From assembly GCA_936450465.1 (NCBI GenBank), contig OW388292.1, positions 24,086,652 to 24,150,651 on the forward strand: 64,000 nucleotides of DNA, given 5' to 3'. Positions 1-14,600 of this stretch are shown in pieces (position 1 is the first letter of the stretch; each line of letters starts with the position of its first letter). The notes under the pieces were generated by a model. That model worked only from the letters and a program-made list of their open reading frames with translations. It ran no database searches and was not told where the DNA came from. Made by a program: the position numbers and the translations under genes. This DNA comes from Gibbula magus (taxonomy: Eukaryota > Mollusca > Gastropoda > Trochida > Trochidae).

Positions 1-1925
1 ATAATCCTTGACAAATATTTAAAACCATTACATTAATGTCTGTTCAAATCTCAGTTTTTGTATATTAGTGTTTATGAATGCACTCGCCTTTCTACAGAAT
101 GTGAATTAAGACAACACTAAACTGCACTAGAACACAAACCGCTGATAATCTGGCATACTGAACATTGTGCTAAATTTGTAAATAATTTACGAACTTTATT
201 AGGACTTGTATACTTGTTTGTTGCTATTGAAATATAGTTTAACATTTATACTTGTTTGTTGCGATTCAAATTTATTTTAACAATGTTTGTTACGATCGAT
301 ATTAATGTCAATATAAACTGAACTTATGCGTATTACTTGTGAGGTTTTCGTTTAATAGGAAACGTCTTTATTATAGGGTGTACAGTCACTATTCAAGTCC
401 GATTGTATTCCTACATGTGGCTGTATTATTAATGAGCTTTTAATACGGTCAAGAAACATGTTAAGCAGAAGAAAGAACGTTTAAAAAGCTTTGCATTAGT
501 AGTTTTACAAATATTTCACGGATTAAATTAAGTCTATGTCAGCTTATACCGCTTCGTATTTTACATTTATTCCTTAACTTAAGTGAGTCATTAATAAGTA
601 AGTGGACAACAATAAGTCGTTTTGGATTGTCAACTCCACAGTTGCCTGGCAGTGTTGCATTAGAATTTTTAAAAAGGCAATACATGAATATCGATATAAA
701 TATTTGTCAACTACACGTGTAAAACCTTCATTCAACGATATTAGACAAGCAACAAACACAAACCGACATAACGTCATATTTATTTGTTAGATGAACATTA
801 CATCATTGTCAACAGCTGGATCAAAATGTTTATGAAGTTAGGAAAGAGAATAATTTCCCCTCCATTGTATTCTTTATTATATACGGTTCTGAACAAAAGG
901 TTTACATATTATCAAGGGAGCCGATATTTCAGTCCTATATCTGGGCCCGGCTGTACAAACTGACGCAATCTCTCAAGTCACCTGATGTGGGTTCGTTCAA
1001 AACAAAGCTTTATCTAGGATTCCATGGCAACAATAGATTACGGGTCCTATCCTTCCAGATATGCTAAACGTGTCACCCGGTCAAATTGCACGATAACGCG
1101 ATTATATTTAGGTTATAAACATAGACATTAAATTGGCTGAACACCAAGCAGCTGTTCCTTACCAAATTAGGCAAAGGGGGCGGACGATTTCAAATTAATC
1201 TATTATTTAGTCAGAACTTAAAAATCAGTTAATACCCTGTCAATGAAGTTTTTTAATAGTTTTGTTCAGTTGTAAACAATGACTGGGAACTGTTATTCCT
1301 TCATAGCGTGTCATTTGGAATTGAGGAATAATTCATAATTCATGATTCATGATTCATCATTAAAACTTTCAAGCATTTTGTACTTCTATTATTCTGTTGT
1401 ATATTCCAAGCAGATGATGACGTAAAGATAAAATGGTTGATTTCAATTCCCACACCTTCACAACGGAATTCAACGGAGAAAGTCGAAAACTTGAAAGTGG
1501 AAAGATTATCTATCCAGAATCTGAAAGAACAAAACAATATTGTAGTGTTTGTGTTTTGTGCTGAATAAACGAATCTATTCATTACTTTAAGAAAACGATG
1601 TCTCGGTACAAGATAATAAACGACGACATCTGAAAGACACTTACGGATCTTGTTTCTATCTTCAAGCTATTTGACACTATTAGGTCAAGATTGGACCCAG
1701 GGCCAGGAAAACATGTAAACTGAGTTTTCTCTTAACCTTACAGCCATGGGGATGGTTCTTTAAACTAATAATTTTAGCTAATGAAAGACGTATACCATCC
1801 CTAAAAGCTACGGAGAGGTAATGCACACCAAGGACAAACATCAGTAGTATTCTAACCCTGCATCCATATCTACTCTGCAACCATCTATATTATAAAGCCT
1901 AATTTAAAATCTACATCTATCTACT
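1..1925. other. No recognised gene; 3' flank of gene A
   Basis: AT-rich sequence with only short random reading frames. A short ATGATTC-type repeat sits near 1332-1360. I recognise no coding domain, RNA gene or mobile element. Confidence 0.5.
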
Positions 1926-2147
1926 GATGTCTGAAACTCTGCAACGGTCGCGAAGATTTTTGAAACCCTGCAACTATCAAGAAGATTCTTGAAACCCTGC
2001 ACATATCAAGAGGGTTCTTGAAACCCGGCAAATATCCAGAAGATTCTTGAAACCCTGCAACTATCAAGAGGGTTCTTGAAACCCTGCAACAGTCTAACAG
2101 CTCCTTTAAACCATGCATCCAACTTAGTCTTCCTTAAACCCTTCAAC
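1926..2147. repeat. 29-bp minisatellite, about 7-8 copies
   Basis: Unit close to TGAAACCCTGCAACTATCAA followed by GAAGATTCT (29 bp), alternating GAAGATTCT and GAGGGTTCT endings, and degrading towards 2147. It lies 200 bases downstream of gene A. A short minus-strand frame through it is repeat-driven. Confidence 0.8.
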
Positions 2148-2362
2148 TGTATCATGTCTCTCGCGACATTCGAATTTTCTATTTCCTTTTCGCCTCTTAT
2201 GTCATAATCGGGATATTGTTGACCCCTCTAAATGAACTTCAGACGGGTTGACCCCTTCCTTACACCCATTAGAAAATAAGGCCATCGTTACTCTTGTAGT
2301 TTGTACAAGGTTTGCTGTAGATATGGTTTTTGTGATTCCTGGAAACGAAAACATGGGACAAA

Positions 2363-2631
2363 TTATTGGTGACCGAAACTGGCTAAATACGTACGACAGT
2401 AAGGAAACTGTCCGGTAGTTTCCAGGTAAAAGGTTCCCTCCCGCTGATTTTTGTCCGCATTGAAACCCATCTGGGTACACGGGGCGTCTCCACACGAGTT
2501 GCACTTGCCCTTCTTTAAGTCTTCGAAGGAACTGCACGGGTAGGATTTGAAGTCACAGCTGACATCAGCCAGGGATGCTATGAAGAAGTCATGTGCTCTC
2601 TGGTGGGCACAGGATACACTGTTCGCCATGA
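2363..2631 (-). CDS. Gene A exon 6, catalytic histidine and C-terminus
   Basis: Starts MANSVSCAHQRAHDFF (His283), which aligns with [16 protein letters not shown] of gene C. The acceptor TATATAG is needed to keep frame; a CAG 12 bases downstream would break it. It ends at a TAA after a longer tail than the paralogs. Confidence 0.82.
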
Positions 2632-5600
2632 CTATATACATGAAAGAAATGAACATATGAATTGGTGTGTTATTGAACAACCGAACGTAGCTGGAAATAA
2701 ATTACAGGCTGTTTAATAATGAAAGCGTGTAACGTATATCTACTTGATAAATGTATAACAACTCCGATAGGGACATATATTCGATCATTCTATTCCATGG
2801 CCCAGATTTCCGAAGCCCTAACTCTCACAACTTCCCCTACTAGTGCTAGACTCTATCACTGGTTTATTCAGGCCTTGCTGCATTTCTACGTTTTCAGATC
2901 TAGCTTGTCAGCGAGCACGGGCAGTTTGATGCATCGCTGTACACTGCTCAAGCAACACAGAAAAAAAGAAAGGCGTTAATTGGTCTGTGGTTGAGACTGA
3001 AAGCTCTTAGCGCTAAAATAGTCCCATACCAATGGCTATATATCATGGTACTTTCCACTATCTTGTACACAGAGAGTTTCGAAAACTAGCCCCTGGATAA
3101 TATAATCAATACAAACGTACTTTACAATTTGCACCAGATCTAATTCATTATTAATAATTTGAATATAACTGTGAAAGTTACAATTAAACTTGAATTCGAC
3201 AGCGTCCTTGAGGGTATCCTTGATTGGAGGGGGACAGCCAGGCTGGTCACGTGCCCCGTTTGGGTAGAAGTCCGTATGACCCCAGCGTTCCATAGTCCCG
3301 AAACCTGCAAATGAGTTAGGAGAGAGGAAAATTACACGTTTTCAGTATGTATTAAGTGTAATATTTATGAATTACACATTGAAGGTCCCTATTGGAGTAC
3401 ATATTTCTGAACTCGTTATTCAAATAAAGTCGTAGAGCTGGAGTACCCATAGAGCAAATGTCATCATAAAAAGTAACTACCTTTTCAAGTTACTTTACCA
3501 AGCGTGAAATGTGCTTATTATAAATAAGTAAGTGACAAGTCACTTTAATTTTATTTGATTTAGATGACAGCCACAGCGTCGTACATCATAGTTTTGATAG
3601 GACATCCGTCCAAAAGTGAATCATAAACAATCACATTTACCGCATTAAGTTAATTTGTTTAAGGGGTTTACGACTATTGCATTGAGTGACATCCAGTATG
3701 TTTCACTTTCCTTTCTAGCAATATGGTTCACGAGGGTTAAGGTGACCACCTCATTGAATGTACTGACCAGCTTTGTAGACTGCCACACCGTCTGTGTGCA
3801 TGTTGTCCACAAAGATGGCGTCTGTCGGGTCGAGACGGACAGCTGGGGCCGTATGCTCAAACAGGGGACCGGCAGGATCTAGACCTGGAGGGCATAGGTT
3901 AATAAGTGAACACGTGGCCAACAAAATAAGTAACAGATTGGTTTTATGTGGAAGGTGTTTGATCCACAATATTAATCAAGGATAAGATGAGATGGAGTGC
4001 TTTGAGGTTTAGAACCGTTTTCAAGAATCATTCAATTACAACGCGAAAATAGTATGAGAAGTATGAATGCGTGCATATACTAATATGTAAACAAGTGAGA
4101 GTGTGTATGTGTATCTGAAATATATTTCTTTATTCGTATGAGTAAAGTACGAGTGTTGAAATAGTTGGTAGCAGAAGGCACGAGGATGAGATTATTTGTA
4201 TTGTAAAACACATTCTTCATGAGTTAAATCAATGTTAATGTTTACATCTCTGAACAAAACATCCACAAGTAGAGTTCCTATATTTGTGACGTCATGCCAT
4301 AAGGTTTTGACGTCATAGCAGGGTGAGTCATAACTTGATGATGTCAAATCGTATAATTTATGTTGCTGGCATATACCTAGGAGAAATCGATTGATCTCAC
4401 CCCAAGTGATATGATGTCCTGTTGGATGATAAACTATAACATAAACACGTTCTACAGTCTTCTGGGAACGTCATCAAATTCATAGTTTAAAACGTGTTAT
4501 TGATATCCTGTCTTCATTACAAGCTGTCATTACGTGACATCATTTGACCAAGATTGTCAACAACATCCTATACCTTTGATGAAATCACATTCTCCTATTT
4601 TAAATTTAAATTAAGTACGTAACCTCAAAATTAGAAGCACAGGTACCCAACAAACCATGATAGGTTATCAAATTTCTCTCTTTTAAAAAATATTTTAAGG
4701 TAAAATAACTGCTGAAACTGTATGATGTTATTTTTCAAATAGATTACTAATTGTAACATATTTAAAATGACCTCTATTGTTTTTAAATGTTAATCAAACT
4801 TTTAGTTAAAATGATATTTAAATTGTTATTACAAATTGTTTTCACTGTTGTGTTGTTAGTTTCCAATAGTCACATATAGGGTCGACATTAGGTCTTTACC
4901 TGATATTCTGCCGATACCCTCAACCCTGGAACCGGCATATCCGCTTGTGTGTGCGCCCAGGCTGTGACCAATCAGATGAACGTCAGCCATCTTGACACCC
5001 AACTTGTCCCGAGCTGCCTCCAGCACTGATGCAATGACTGCCCCGACCACTCGGGTGTTGGCGACCGACTTGGGGTAGAATTTATGGGCGCCATTCTTCC
5101 AGTTGACTGCGATTACGTTCGAACCGTCCTGAATGAAAATATCTCATTGGCACCATTTTCATCCAAATAAAAAAATGTGTACATTGAGACCAAGTTCTAC
5201 CCTTTACTGCCGTCTTGTACATAAACCTTAACGTGATTAAGCATGTACAGCCTGAGCTTGGCAGATAGATTATTTGAAATTTACTGTCTATATAGTATAT
5301 AAATAGCCAAGAACATTATTATAAGATGTATTGAAAACCTTGTCATTGAAAATGTACATTTCTGGAAATAAAGTGAACTGTGAAGCTTCTTACAATGCTG
5401 AGAAAGTACTTGGTACCGTTGGTAACCCAGGCTTGCCCCGCGTCACTCAGAAAACCGTGCACAATAACTCGAGTCTTCTTGTTGGGGTTCCAGAGACTCT
5501 CCGTGATGCTCTGCTCCTTCCGGTAGTCCAGAACCTGACCCTGTTGTGCACTCTCAGGGGTGAACAATGTCAAGGTCACATTGACGTCTTGGGGCGATGA

Positions 5601-8600
5601 CGGAAGTTCTCCTAAAGCGTTTTCGAAACCGTGGTCTCTGGAGAAGCATCCGAGCTTATCGTAACACACCTTGGACTCGAAGAAAAAACCTGCAATTATT
5701 GGATATCAATCTTTAAAAATAGCTTATTTGGCCTGAAAGGCATCATGGCCCCTTGGCGTCCGGCGTCCGTAAACATTTCACTCTTTTGGACTCTTCTCAA
5801 GAACCACTGGCTCAAGAGAACTTGTGTGTATTGTTAATTGTAGATTTGGTGACCCTGTGGTACCATTAAAGGACGGGACACAGGGGCCTCAAACACTACC
5901 GACCTAAACAACAACAACAAAAAATGATGAAAATGTCAATGCGGATTGTAAAATGCAGGTCATGAGGGTCACATAAGGTAAATACTTGAAAACTAGATTC
6001 CGTCCTCTTTTTTGAAATTTTAAAGCTCAGAAAGCTGAAATGTTATTCACGGACGCCTTGCCCAATATGAATTATAAAATGTAACTACTTCTGGAAACTA
6101 AATTTAAAGGTGCATCCATTGTGTTTCATAAAATTTTATTTGGCTTTAATACGTTCCAACACATCATATGTGCTGTTTACAATACGAACAAATTCACTCA
6201 GCTTGCATATATATCCCCAATCGCCAAACATATCATAATTACTAGTTTCCAATTAAAATCGAGTAACATCATTATGCATGTGCAGAAACCGAAAGTGCAA
6301 GTCCTATTTACATGCACAGTAGTTATATGACCTATTGAACATTATCAACCCAAATTTGTTATTTTGTCTGGTTTAAATAAGATCCCAAAATTACGTTTGA
6401 CTCATTGGCGCGCGCCACACGCTGTGCATTGTCCGGTTTTCGATCAGAAATCGGATCTTTTACCATCATATCGTCAATATACTAAGTCGGGTATCATTAA
6501 AATGGTGGTTTTCGGTAACAGTTGGTACTTCTCGATGAAATAAGACCATTTATAACGTTTGCCATATTTGACCCCCAACAACACAATGGATGTACCTTTA
6601 ATCAATATCACGTAATGGTGAGCTATAGAGCAAATGGCTCTATTTTTATTAGTTACAATGTATATCGTGAAGAAAAACCAGTGTTCTAATTATCATATAT
6701 CTATGTGTATCTACACATAAACCTTTTGCAAAGAAGTCATTTTTCTGCAAGGGTATTGTTACCACATGTTTTGTTATATGCAATATGTTGGCATTTTACC
6801 TATAAAGTGGTATTTTTTATTTTCATTATAACAGCATATATGACAATAATATATATACATTTAACATATTCTCTTTGATTATACGATTCATGCAAAAGAC
6901 CTAGTTTGAAAAATATACTTATTAGCTCCATTACTCCGCTTATTGTGGTTGAACAAATCTTAGGGAAAATATGTGTATATATTTCAAAGAGACAGAAAAT
7001 GGCAATTTCTACTGTATTTTTATCAACATACTCGATGACTCTTTAAGGAAACTTAATATTTACAGTCAAGTCATTACTATACTGGACATGATAAATAACA
7101 GATCTATAAAGTGAAGTTTTACTTCGTATACAAATGTATCTCCTGGGAAACACACAGACTGACATTATTAATTATGCACAACTTAATGCGTAGAGCATCA
7201 TACCAATGCACTCATTCAAATGGCATAAAAGTAGAGATTTAAGGACTGAATGGAGGTTAATTCATTTGAATGCATAGTTTATAAAGTGAAACTAATTATC
7301 CAAATTGTATGTTAGCCCTCAAAAAAGCTAACTTACAGAAGTCCATCCCCATGTGCTATGTCATCTAGTCTATTTATCTTGAGGCAAGACTTAAATGAAA
7401 AGACGTGTGATTGTTCATCTTGCCACATGATCTCTTCTTTCTCCTTAAATTTCGCCAATTTATAAAAAAAAAAAAAAAAATTATTTCGGAGTCTGAACTA
7501 CCTACGAGTGTCTTTTCAGTGTTTTTGTATTCAATAATTTTGATTTAAGACACTGACAGGATATGAGTATGAATACGATACGCCACCTCGCCACAATCCT
7601 GATAACTTTTTCAGAAAATGATGGATAGAGCGGATTCTATTTTTTCATGATACCTTCTGTAGTGGAAAATCAAGGATAACAGTGTCAAAGTTCAGGCACA
7701 TGAGAGCTAAAGTTTTATTTTCATTAGTGTCCAACATGAAAGTTATCTTAGGGCGGTGATGAGAGACAATGACATGATTTATTTAACCAAAATTAGTATT
7801 TTTTGTTGGAAATAAGTAGCTGAATAACTTATCTAAGCAGCCAAATAGATCATAAAGTAATCACTCGTTATTTGGGTTCTCGTTTCGACGATTATGCCAT
7901 TTAAATTATTGATTAGGAAATTACGAAAGCCTACAAGGGCCAAACTCAGTGACAACATTTTTGTTTTAAAGTTGTAATTAAAAGTCATATATCAGATCGA
8001 CTTTGTCATATATCAGATTTACTTTATCAAAGATCAGATCTTCTTTATCATATACCAGATCTACTTTATCATATATCAGATCAACTTAGTCGTATATCAG
8101 ATCTACTTAGTCATATATCAGGTCTACTTTATCATATATCAGATCTACTTAGTCATATATCAGACCTACTTAGTCATATATCAGATCTACTTTGTCATAT
8201 ATCAGATTTACTTTATCAAAGATCAGATCTACTTTATCATATACCAGATCTACTTTATCATATATCAGATCATCTTAGTCGTATATCAGATCTACTTAGT
8301 CATATATCAGGTCTACTTTATCATATATCAGATCTACTTAGTCATATATCAGACCTACTTAGTCATATATAATGTCTACTTAGTCATATATCAGATCGAC
8401 TTAGTCATATATCAGATCTACTTAGTCATATATCAGACCTACTTAGTCATATATCATATCTACTTAGTCATATATCAGATCGACTTTGTCATATATCAGA
8501 TATACTTAGTCATATATAAGATCTACTTACTCATACATCATGTCTACTTAGTCGTCTATCAGATCTACTTAGTCATATACCAGATCTACTTACTCATATA

Positions 8601-11600
8601 TCAGATCGACTTAGTCGTATATCAGATCTACTTAGTCATATACCACATCTACTTTATCATATATCAGATCTACTTAGTCATTTATCACATCTACTTTATC
8701 ATATACCAGATCTACTTAGTCATATATCAGATCTACTTTAACATATACCAGATCTACTTTATCATATATCAGATCTACTTAGTCATATACCAGATCGACT
8801 TGGTCATATATCATATCTACTTAGTCATATATCAGATCTACTTAGTCATATATCAGATCTACTTAGTCATATTACAACTTTAAAACTTGTATATACAAAT
8901 TTCTAAACTTGTAATTACACCTTTAAAACTTGAATATACAACTTTCTGAACATGTAATTACACCTTTTATAGTTGTAATTACAACTTTAAACTTGAATAA
9001 ACAACTTTTTAAAGTTGTAATTACACCTTTAAAATGTGTCATAACAACTTTTAAACTTGAATATACAACTTTAAAACTTGAATATACAACTTTCTAACTT
9101 GTAAGTACACCTTTAAAAGTTGAAACTACAACTTTAAAAAAAAAATGTTGTCCTTGAATTTGGCCCTTGTAAGCTTTCGTAGGAAATAACCTTAAATTGC
9201 ACCTTTAAAAATGAACAGCGTCGTTATGTACATTCATTAACACAACACAGACGATGGTTGTTTGGACATGTGTCGAGGTGGAAAGTGTGGAATTCGGTCA
9301 GTCACTGTTAGCAAGTTTCCTCGTATATAGGCACAGCACGTAGGCGGTTGATTGTTGAAAGTGGGACATTAAAGATACTGTACCACGTTCTCTGTAGAAT
9401 ATTCTCTATGTACCTCGTGTTCATTGATATTGGAGACAGAAATACTTTGCAACTGAAAACAGTCCCATTATATGACTATCCGTGGTGTCCGAAATTTCCG
9501 CAATGTGGCCTATGCTGTTTTGAAAATGTTATTTTCTTTAACACGTTGTCATTTAAACATGTCAATAAATGTTTTAAGTAACTAATAAAGATTCAGAGTT
9601 GTCGTTGATATTCAACTACATATGGTCATTAAAGGTGCATTTTGGACCTATCAATCATATTTAGGTCATATTAAAGACCCGTTATTTGGGAAAACGCGTT
9701 AACATATTAAAGGGAATTTAGAACAGTTGCCTTATATAGAACGTTTAGAAATGAAACTGTTTTTTGTAAGTCAAAGTGACATACAACCGTCAGATGGACG
9801 AAGTTTAAATACATTGTTTTGTGTAGGGATAGCTTGGCTACATCAACTGGGTTTGACTCCATGTTTATTGTCGAGACGTATCTTTTAATTCGCTTATCTG
9901 ATTTAGTGCAATATTGGTTTTATCTTACCAAAGGTTTTATGTTTTCCAATGGGCGGTTAAGTACTTTTTGGAAAATGTTGAGGTCCAGGTGTGCCTTTAA
10001 TTCGATGAAGGATAGATGACGATTGTTTTATTTTGTTTGACATTCATATATCTGTAATCAGGTGTGTCTGCAATGACCTCTTACTCCAGTTTTTCATATA
10101 ACTGTCCTGACTTCTCAAGTGTCTATGTTTTACATGTATGTACATGTATGGATTTTAGAATTTATGATGATACGGATTTCTTGGAGCAGACAAGCCCATT
10201 AACGACATGTTTATATTTATCATAACGGGTCGTCATTTAACAACTATGAATGGTTTTGGTACTGTTCGGTATATGTTGAATCTCTAATGGTTTAGTTGAC
10301 ACTGTAATGGGAATAACATAATTTGGATGTAAACAAGCAAGGATGACATCCCCCAATTTCGGAAATTTAAGTGTAGCGAAGGATCTCTGGTTTATAACAT
10401 ATATTTACTTATATGTATTTACGGTATAACATGTCGGACTTTCAATAATTTTCTTTTAAAGAGACGGTATCAATTATTTTGGATATTTCTTATTTACTTT
10501 GATACGTGTCAAAGTACCATTTGTGCTTGTGTATTCATACGGCATTTATTTAAGGATTGTTTTACATGTTTTGTGCCTCTATCGAAGTATAACAGCAACA
10601 AATTGTATAACATCGCGTAGCGTAGCGGAGCGATGTTATACAACATTTGTTGCTGTTATACTTCGATAGAGGCACAAAACATGTAAAACAATCCTTATAA
10701 TTACAAAATCAACAGGTTTTTCTTTAAATATTTACACAAATCTAATATATTTGTAATTTATCACGAGGAACAGCAGCTTGTTACACGCAATGATACATGG
10801 CTGAATCAAAATTGAGGAATCCTTCATCTAAAACGGCAGAAGATTTAATTTCGTTTTCCCCAACATTCACATACATCCAATCAGAGTTCGTTTACTCTAC
10901 ATTCCGGATTTTTAGATAAACCCTCATTAGCATATCACGCGACGTTCAAACATGGCTACTGTTAGTGAAGCGCTGTCAGTGAACAGGTTTGAGGACTTGT
11001 ATCTATCAAAATTTAGTGTTCCCGGTGAAGTTAATTGTCTCATTCGGAAAAGAAATGTATGTTCCAGTTATCGGTGTAGGTGTGAAGACGAAATGACATA
11101 TGTATTGAATAGTTTTCATCAAAACGTTACGCTCAGTTGAAAGAACCGGCAGACCCGGCCGTTTGTTCGAATGGATTGTGACGTCACAAGGTACGAATGC
11201 ACGAGGTATGGTAGCACATTTTATCTGCATTCATCGAGAAATGGCAGCAGGTTTTTGAGAGCTCTCGTCCAATCAGAAACGCGGAAATTAGTGTAACAAA
11301 ACCATTTTGTAATTATGATAAATTGATATGTTTCAATGAAAATCGAAAAACTACCTATACATGCGTAGAAGCCGAAATACTCTCCCATTTTCACGTATAC
11401 TGGTTATGTATACATGTATCTAACTTATTAAGCACAATCAACTCAAATATGTCTTTTTATTTGTTGATGGTAAAGATTAAGTTTCCTAAATTATAGTTGA
11501 CTTACTGGCGCTTGAGAGCTGCTAGAAGTATACGATGTTCAGTTTTCTATTTAAAAAATCACGACTTTACACTTTGATATTGTCACTGTCCTCAACCGAT

Positions 11601-14600
11601 AAGTAGTAAAATACCTATGTTCAGTTAAAGTCAATACTTCTGGATAAAACGACGCAATTGATAACGTATAACGCGTGACTCCAACAAAACTGATAATGCC
11701 TCTTTAAGAATATCAACATCCATTGTCCTGTACTTAGCAAAGTAGCAAAGGTTGCCGTGTCATGTACACTGGTGGTATTCTCCTATATCGTCAACTATTT
11801 CTTACTCAATAACAATACGCTTGAACCTTGACTAAGCGCGCTATGGTAATTATATAATCTATGACATATGATATAACAAGCAGATAACAATTGGCAATAT
11901 AAGTGACCTTGATTCAAGTGTCCTTCATGTGCAATCTATTTTAAACGGGTACAGGCCTGATCGTTCTCTTCCTTTAGAGTTATACCAAATCTGTTATTTT
12001 CCCCAACTGAGATCACTCAAGTCCGTTCTTCCCACGATAACCTTGTAATTATTAGTTACACGGTGTTTTGACAGGGTGTATGGGACTGAAAAACCCTTGT
12101 GTTTTCCGTATTTTTTCTGAGGCGCAGCCGATGGAAATACGAAATATACAAGGATCTTACAGTCCCGTACGCCCTTGCAAAACACCGTTTAACGAATTTA
12201 TAACTCTTTAGATCTATCATTTGTTCTTATTTCACTCATTTCTCATCAAACATAATATAGGCTATACTATTTCCGTTTGTGATAAAAAGTCCGAACACGT
12301 TGTAAAGAGTTTTACGCTCTATATCAAGGGAGATAACTCTGCGACTAAGCATAATCGATTTCAAGAAGAATGATAAGAATCTAAGATCAAGGTCATCCGT
12401 AAGACCCGATTAGTGTGTCACGTGACCTGTCTTGACGGGTCGTACGGTTAGTACACCCAGGCAAATCCACCTTCACGTGCATTGGCTATTGCCCAATTAT
12501 ATTTCAATAAATTTATTTAAATGGTTATAAATGTAGGTAATATCTAGCAAAATCCTGCAGCGGCAAAAACTGTACCACGCAAGATGAGATTGACAATAGG
12601 GTCAGATTTTCAAAATTCCAACTTCCTGGATTTAATCATGAGAAGAATGTCATCACACGTACATTACAAAAGTACAAAACAATAATTCAATGCACGAATT
12701 TATTTCTTCATTATTACGCACTGATATACTGCTTTAAGGATACTGGTTTTGTATATGGGAATTGTAAAATGAATCACCAGAACATAACCAAATATAATAT
12801 GGAATACGTGCTGCGTATTAGAGACACGTCGTTAAAGTAGAACAAAACGTTAATGACTACAACAAATGTTTGTATACAGTTGATCTGCAAAAAAGTAGCT
12901 CACAACATTGGTTCCAAAATTTTAGAACGTTCTCGTACATACCATGGTAATTAATTGCATCCCGATATTTTAACCTTTTCCTTCTATAACTTGCAGAACA
13001 ATTTAAGGTGCTGTAGCACGTTTTGCGTGTATTATTTTCTTCTCAAAATTGCCATTTATCATTAAAGTTTATGCAATATATTATTACATTAGAGGGTAAA
13101 GCATTTCATTACACGACCCAATAAGCCGTATCAGTAGAAAACCATTATCCGTATTGGTAGAAAATTATGCAACTTGTGAAGCGACAATCTTTTATAACTT
13201 TTCAGAGGTAGATTTGTAGTTCGATGTCTTGGTGTCGTATTTACCGAAATAAAGTGCTGTCACAAAACTATAAATAAGTGTTTCCAACGGCTAAACTACT
13301 GTAAATGTTTCTCAAAAACTGTAAATATGGATGTACAGCACTGTAATGTGATGTTAGTTTAAGACTAAGAAGTCGTAAAAAGAGATGGGCATCAAGTATC
13401 ATCATCAGGTAAATAAATAGAGGATATTATATGAGTGTCTATGTCATACTATGTTTACGACACGAGTGTCTGAATATTAGTATTTCCCGAGCGAGAGCGA
13501 GGGATATACCGATATTCAGGCACGAGTGTCGTAAACATAGTATGGCATAGACACGAATATAATATTCTGTTTATTACCGAAGTCGTAAAATTAACGAAAA
13601 CACGCTAAAATCCACGTTCAACCGTAGGTTGGCGACCCGCCGTCACGCATTTAGAACGCAACGTCATAGACGAAACGTGACGTCATAGCATTGTTTATGA
13701 CGTCACGTCACCATGACAAAGTGATATGTTGCCCTAGGGCATCGTATGAAAAATATGAACCCCGATATGATTGCCCCCGTAGGTAATAATATCATCTACG
13801 TCACTGGGTGTATGTACAGTAAACAAACACATGTAACTGTGATTGAAAACCATATATAAAATATCATCAGTAGGAGGATATAAAGTATCGAGTATATCGT
13901 ATTTTCATAAATAAACTACCGGGCAAAAGAAAGGACTCACCTCAGTTGATTTTATCATATGTATGATTTTCAATTGCAAATATCTCAAGTTTTCGATGTC
14001 ATAATCCAAAACTGATAAGTACAGGTGTTTAGTTAGCAGTCAAAGAATACTTCAACATGTTTTAAAAAAAAATAATTTTAAAATGAAATTTTAAATCTAA
14101 TTTTGTTTTAAAATACACAATTGTTCACCGACATATAAGACATATCCTATGTGAAAATAAATAAATGTGCCTGATTCTGCACACATTTACAACATTTTAA
14201 ACAGGGTAGGGATCATGTTGGTGTAAATTTAATTTTTAACCCTGTCTTCATTACAAAAAGATATTTGAACTAAAAATTAACCAAAGTCACCAACAAAGTC
14301 ATCCAAACTACTGCAGATATATAAGTATTAGTGTATCGTGCCATAGTCAAATACATCTGATTTCTTTTAAATATTGAATTAATAAAAACAAACTTAGGTG
14401 AGTCATTTCTTTTGCCCGGTAGTTTATATTGGGGGAAAGATATTAAGCAAATACAAACTAGACACTATCTCAGATTTCCTCAGCGTTGATGGAACTGCTG
14501 GAACACGCACCAGTGGACACCAGTGCTTGTGCAGTACAATCATTTGAAAGGGATGGAACAGTCATCACTTACACGTGTATTCAAATTAAACTTAAGGCTC

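Larger units (their letters stand above)
7922..9181. mobile_element. Inverted-repeat element filled with 21-bp minisatellites
   Basis: Imperfect inverted repeats of about 55 bp bound the unit: TACGAAAGCCTACAAGGGCC at 7922 and its complement ending at 9181. They continue inward through a GACAACATTTTT stretch to an AAAGTTGTA motif. Everything between is two tandem arrays (7985-8872 and 8873-9124). No reading frame is seen. It resembles foldback-type or tandem-repeat-bearing non-autonomous DNA transposons; target-site duplication is not clear. It sits inside intron 1 of gene A. Confidence 0.65.

Noticed and set aside
1921..2118. Repetitive minus-strand 65-residue frame
   Set aside because: It is the 29-bp minisatellite translated; the frame changes meaning every copy.
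2202..2537. Second minus frame overlapping gene A exon 6
   Set aside because: It is an out-of-frame shadow of the exon carrying the catalytic His.
5394..5417. Alternative donor GTACCA in gene A exon 2 at 5416
   Set aside because: Using it would drop eight residues and break the 296-nt match to gene B; the GTAAGA at 5393 is also the stronger donor.
7985..8872. CRISPR-like regular repeat array
   Set aside because: Units are contiguous 21-mers with no unique spacers, in a eukaryotic intron.
9196..9640. MITE bounded by TTAAAGGTGCA motifs
   Set aside because: The two motifs face outward relative to each other, so they cannot be the two ends of one element.
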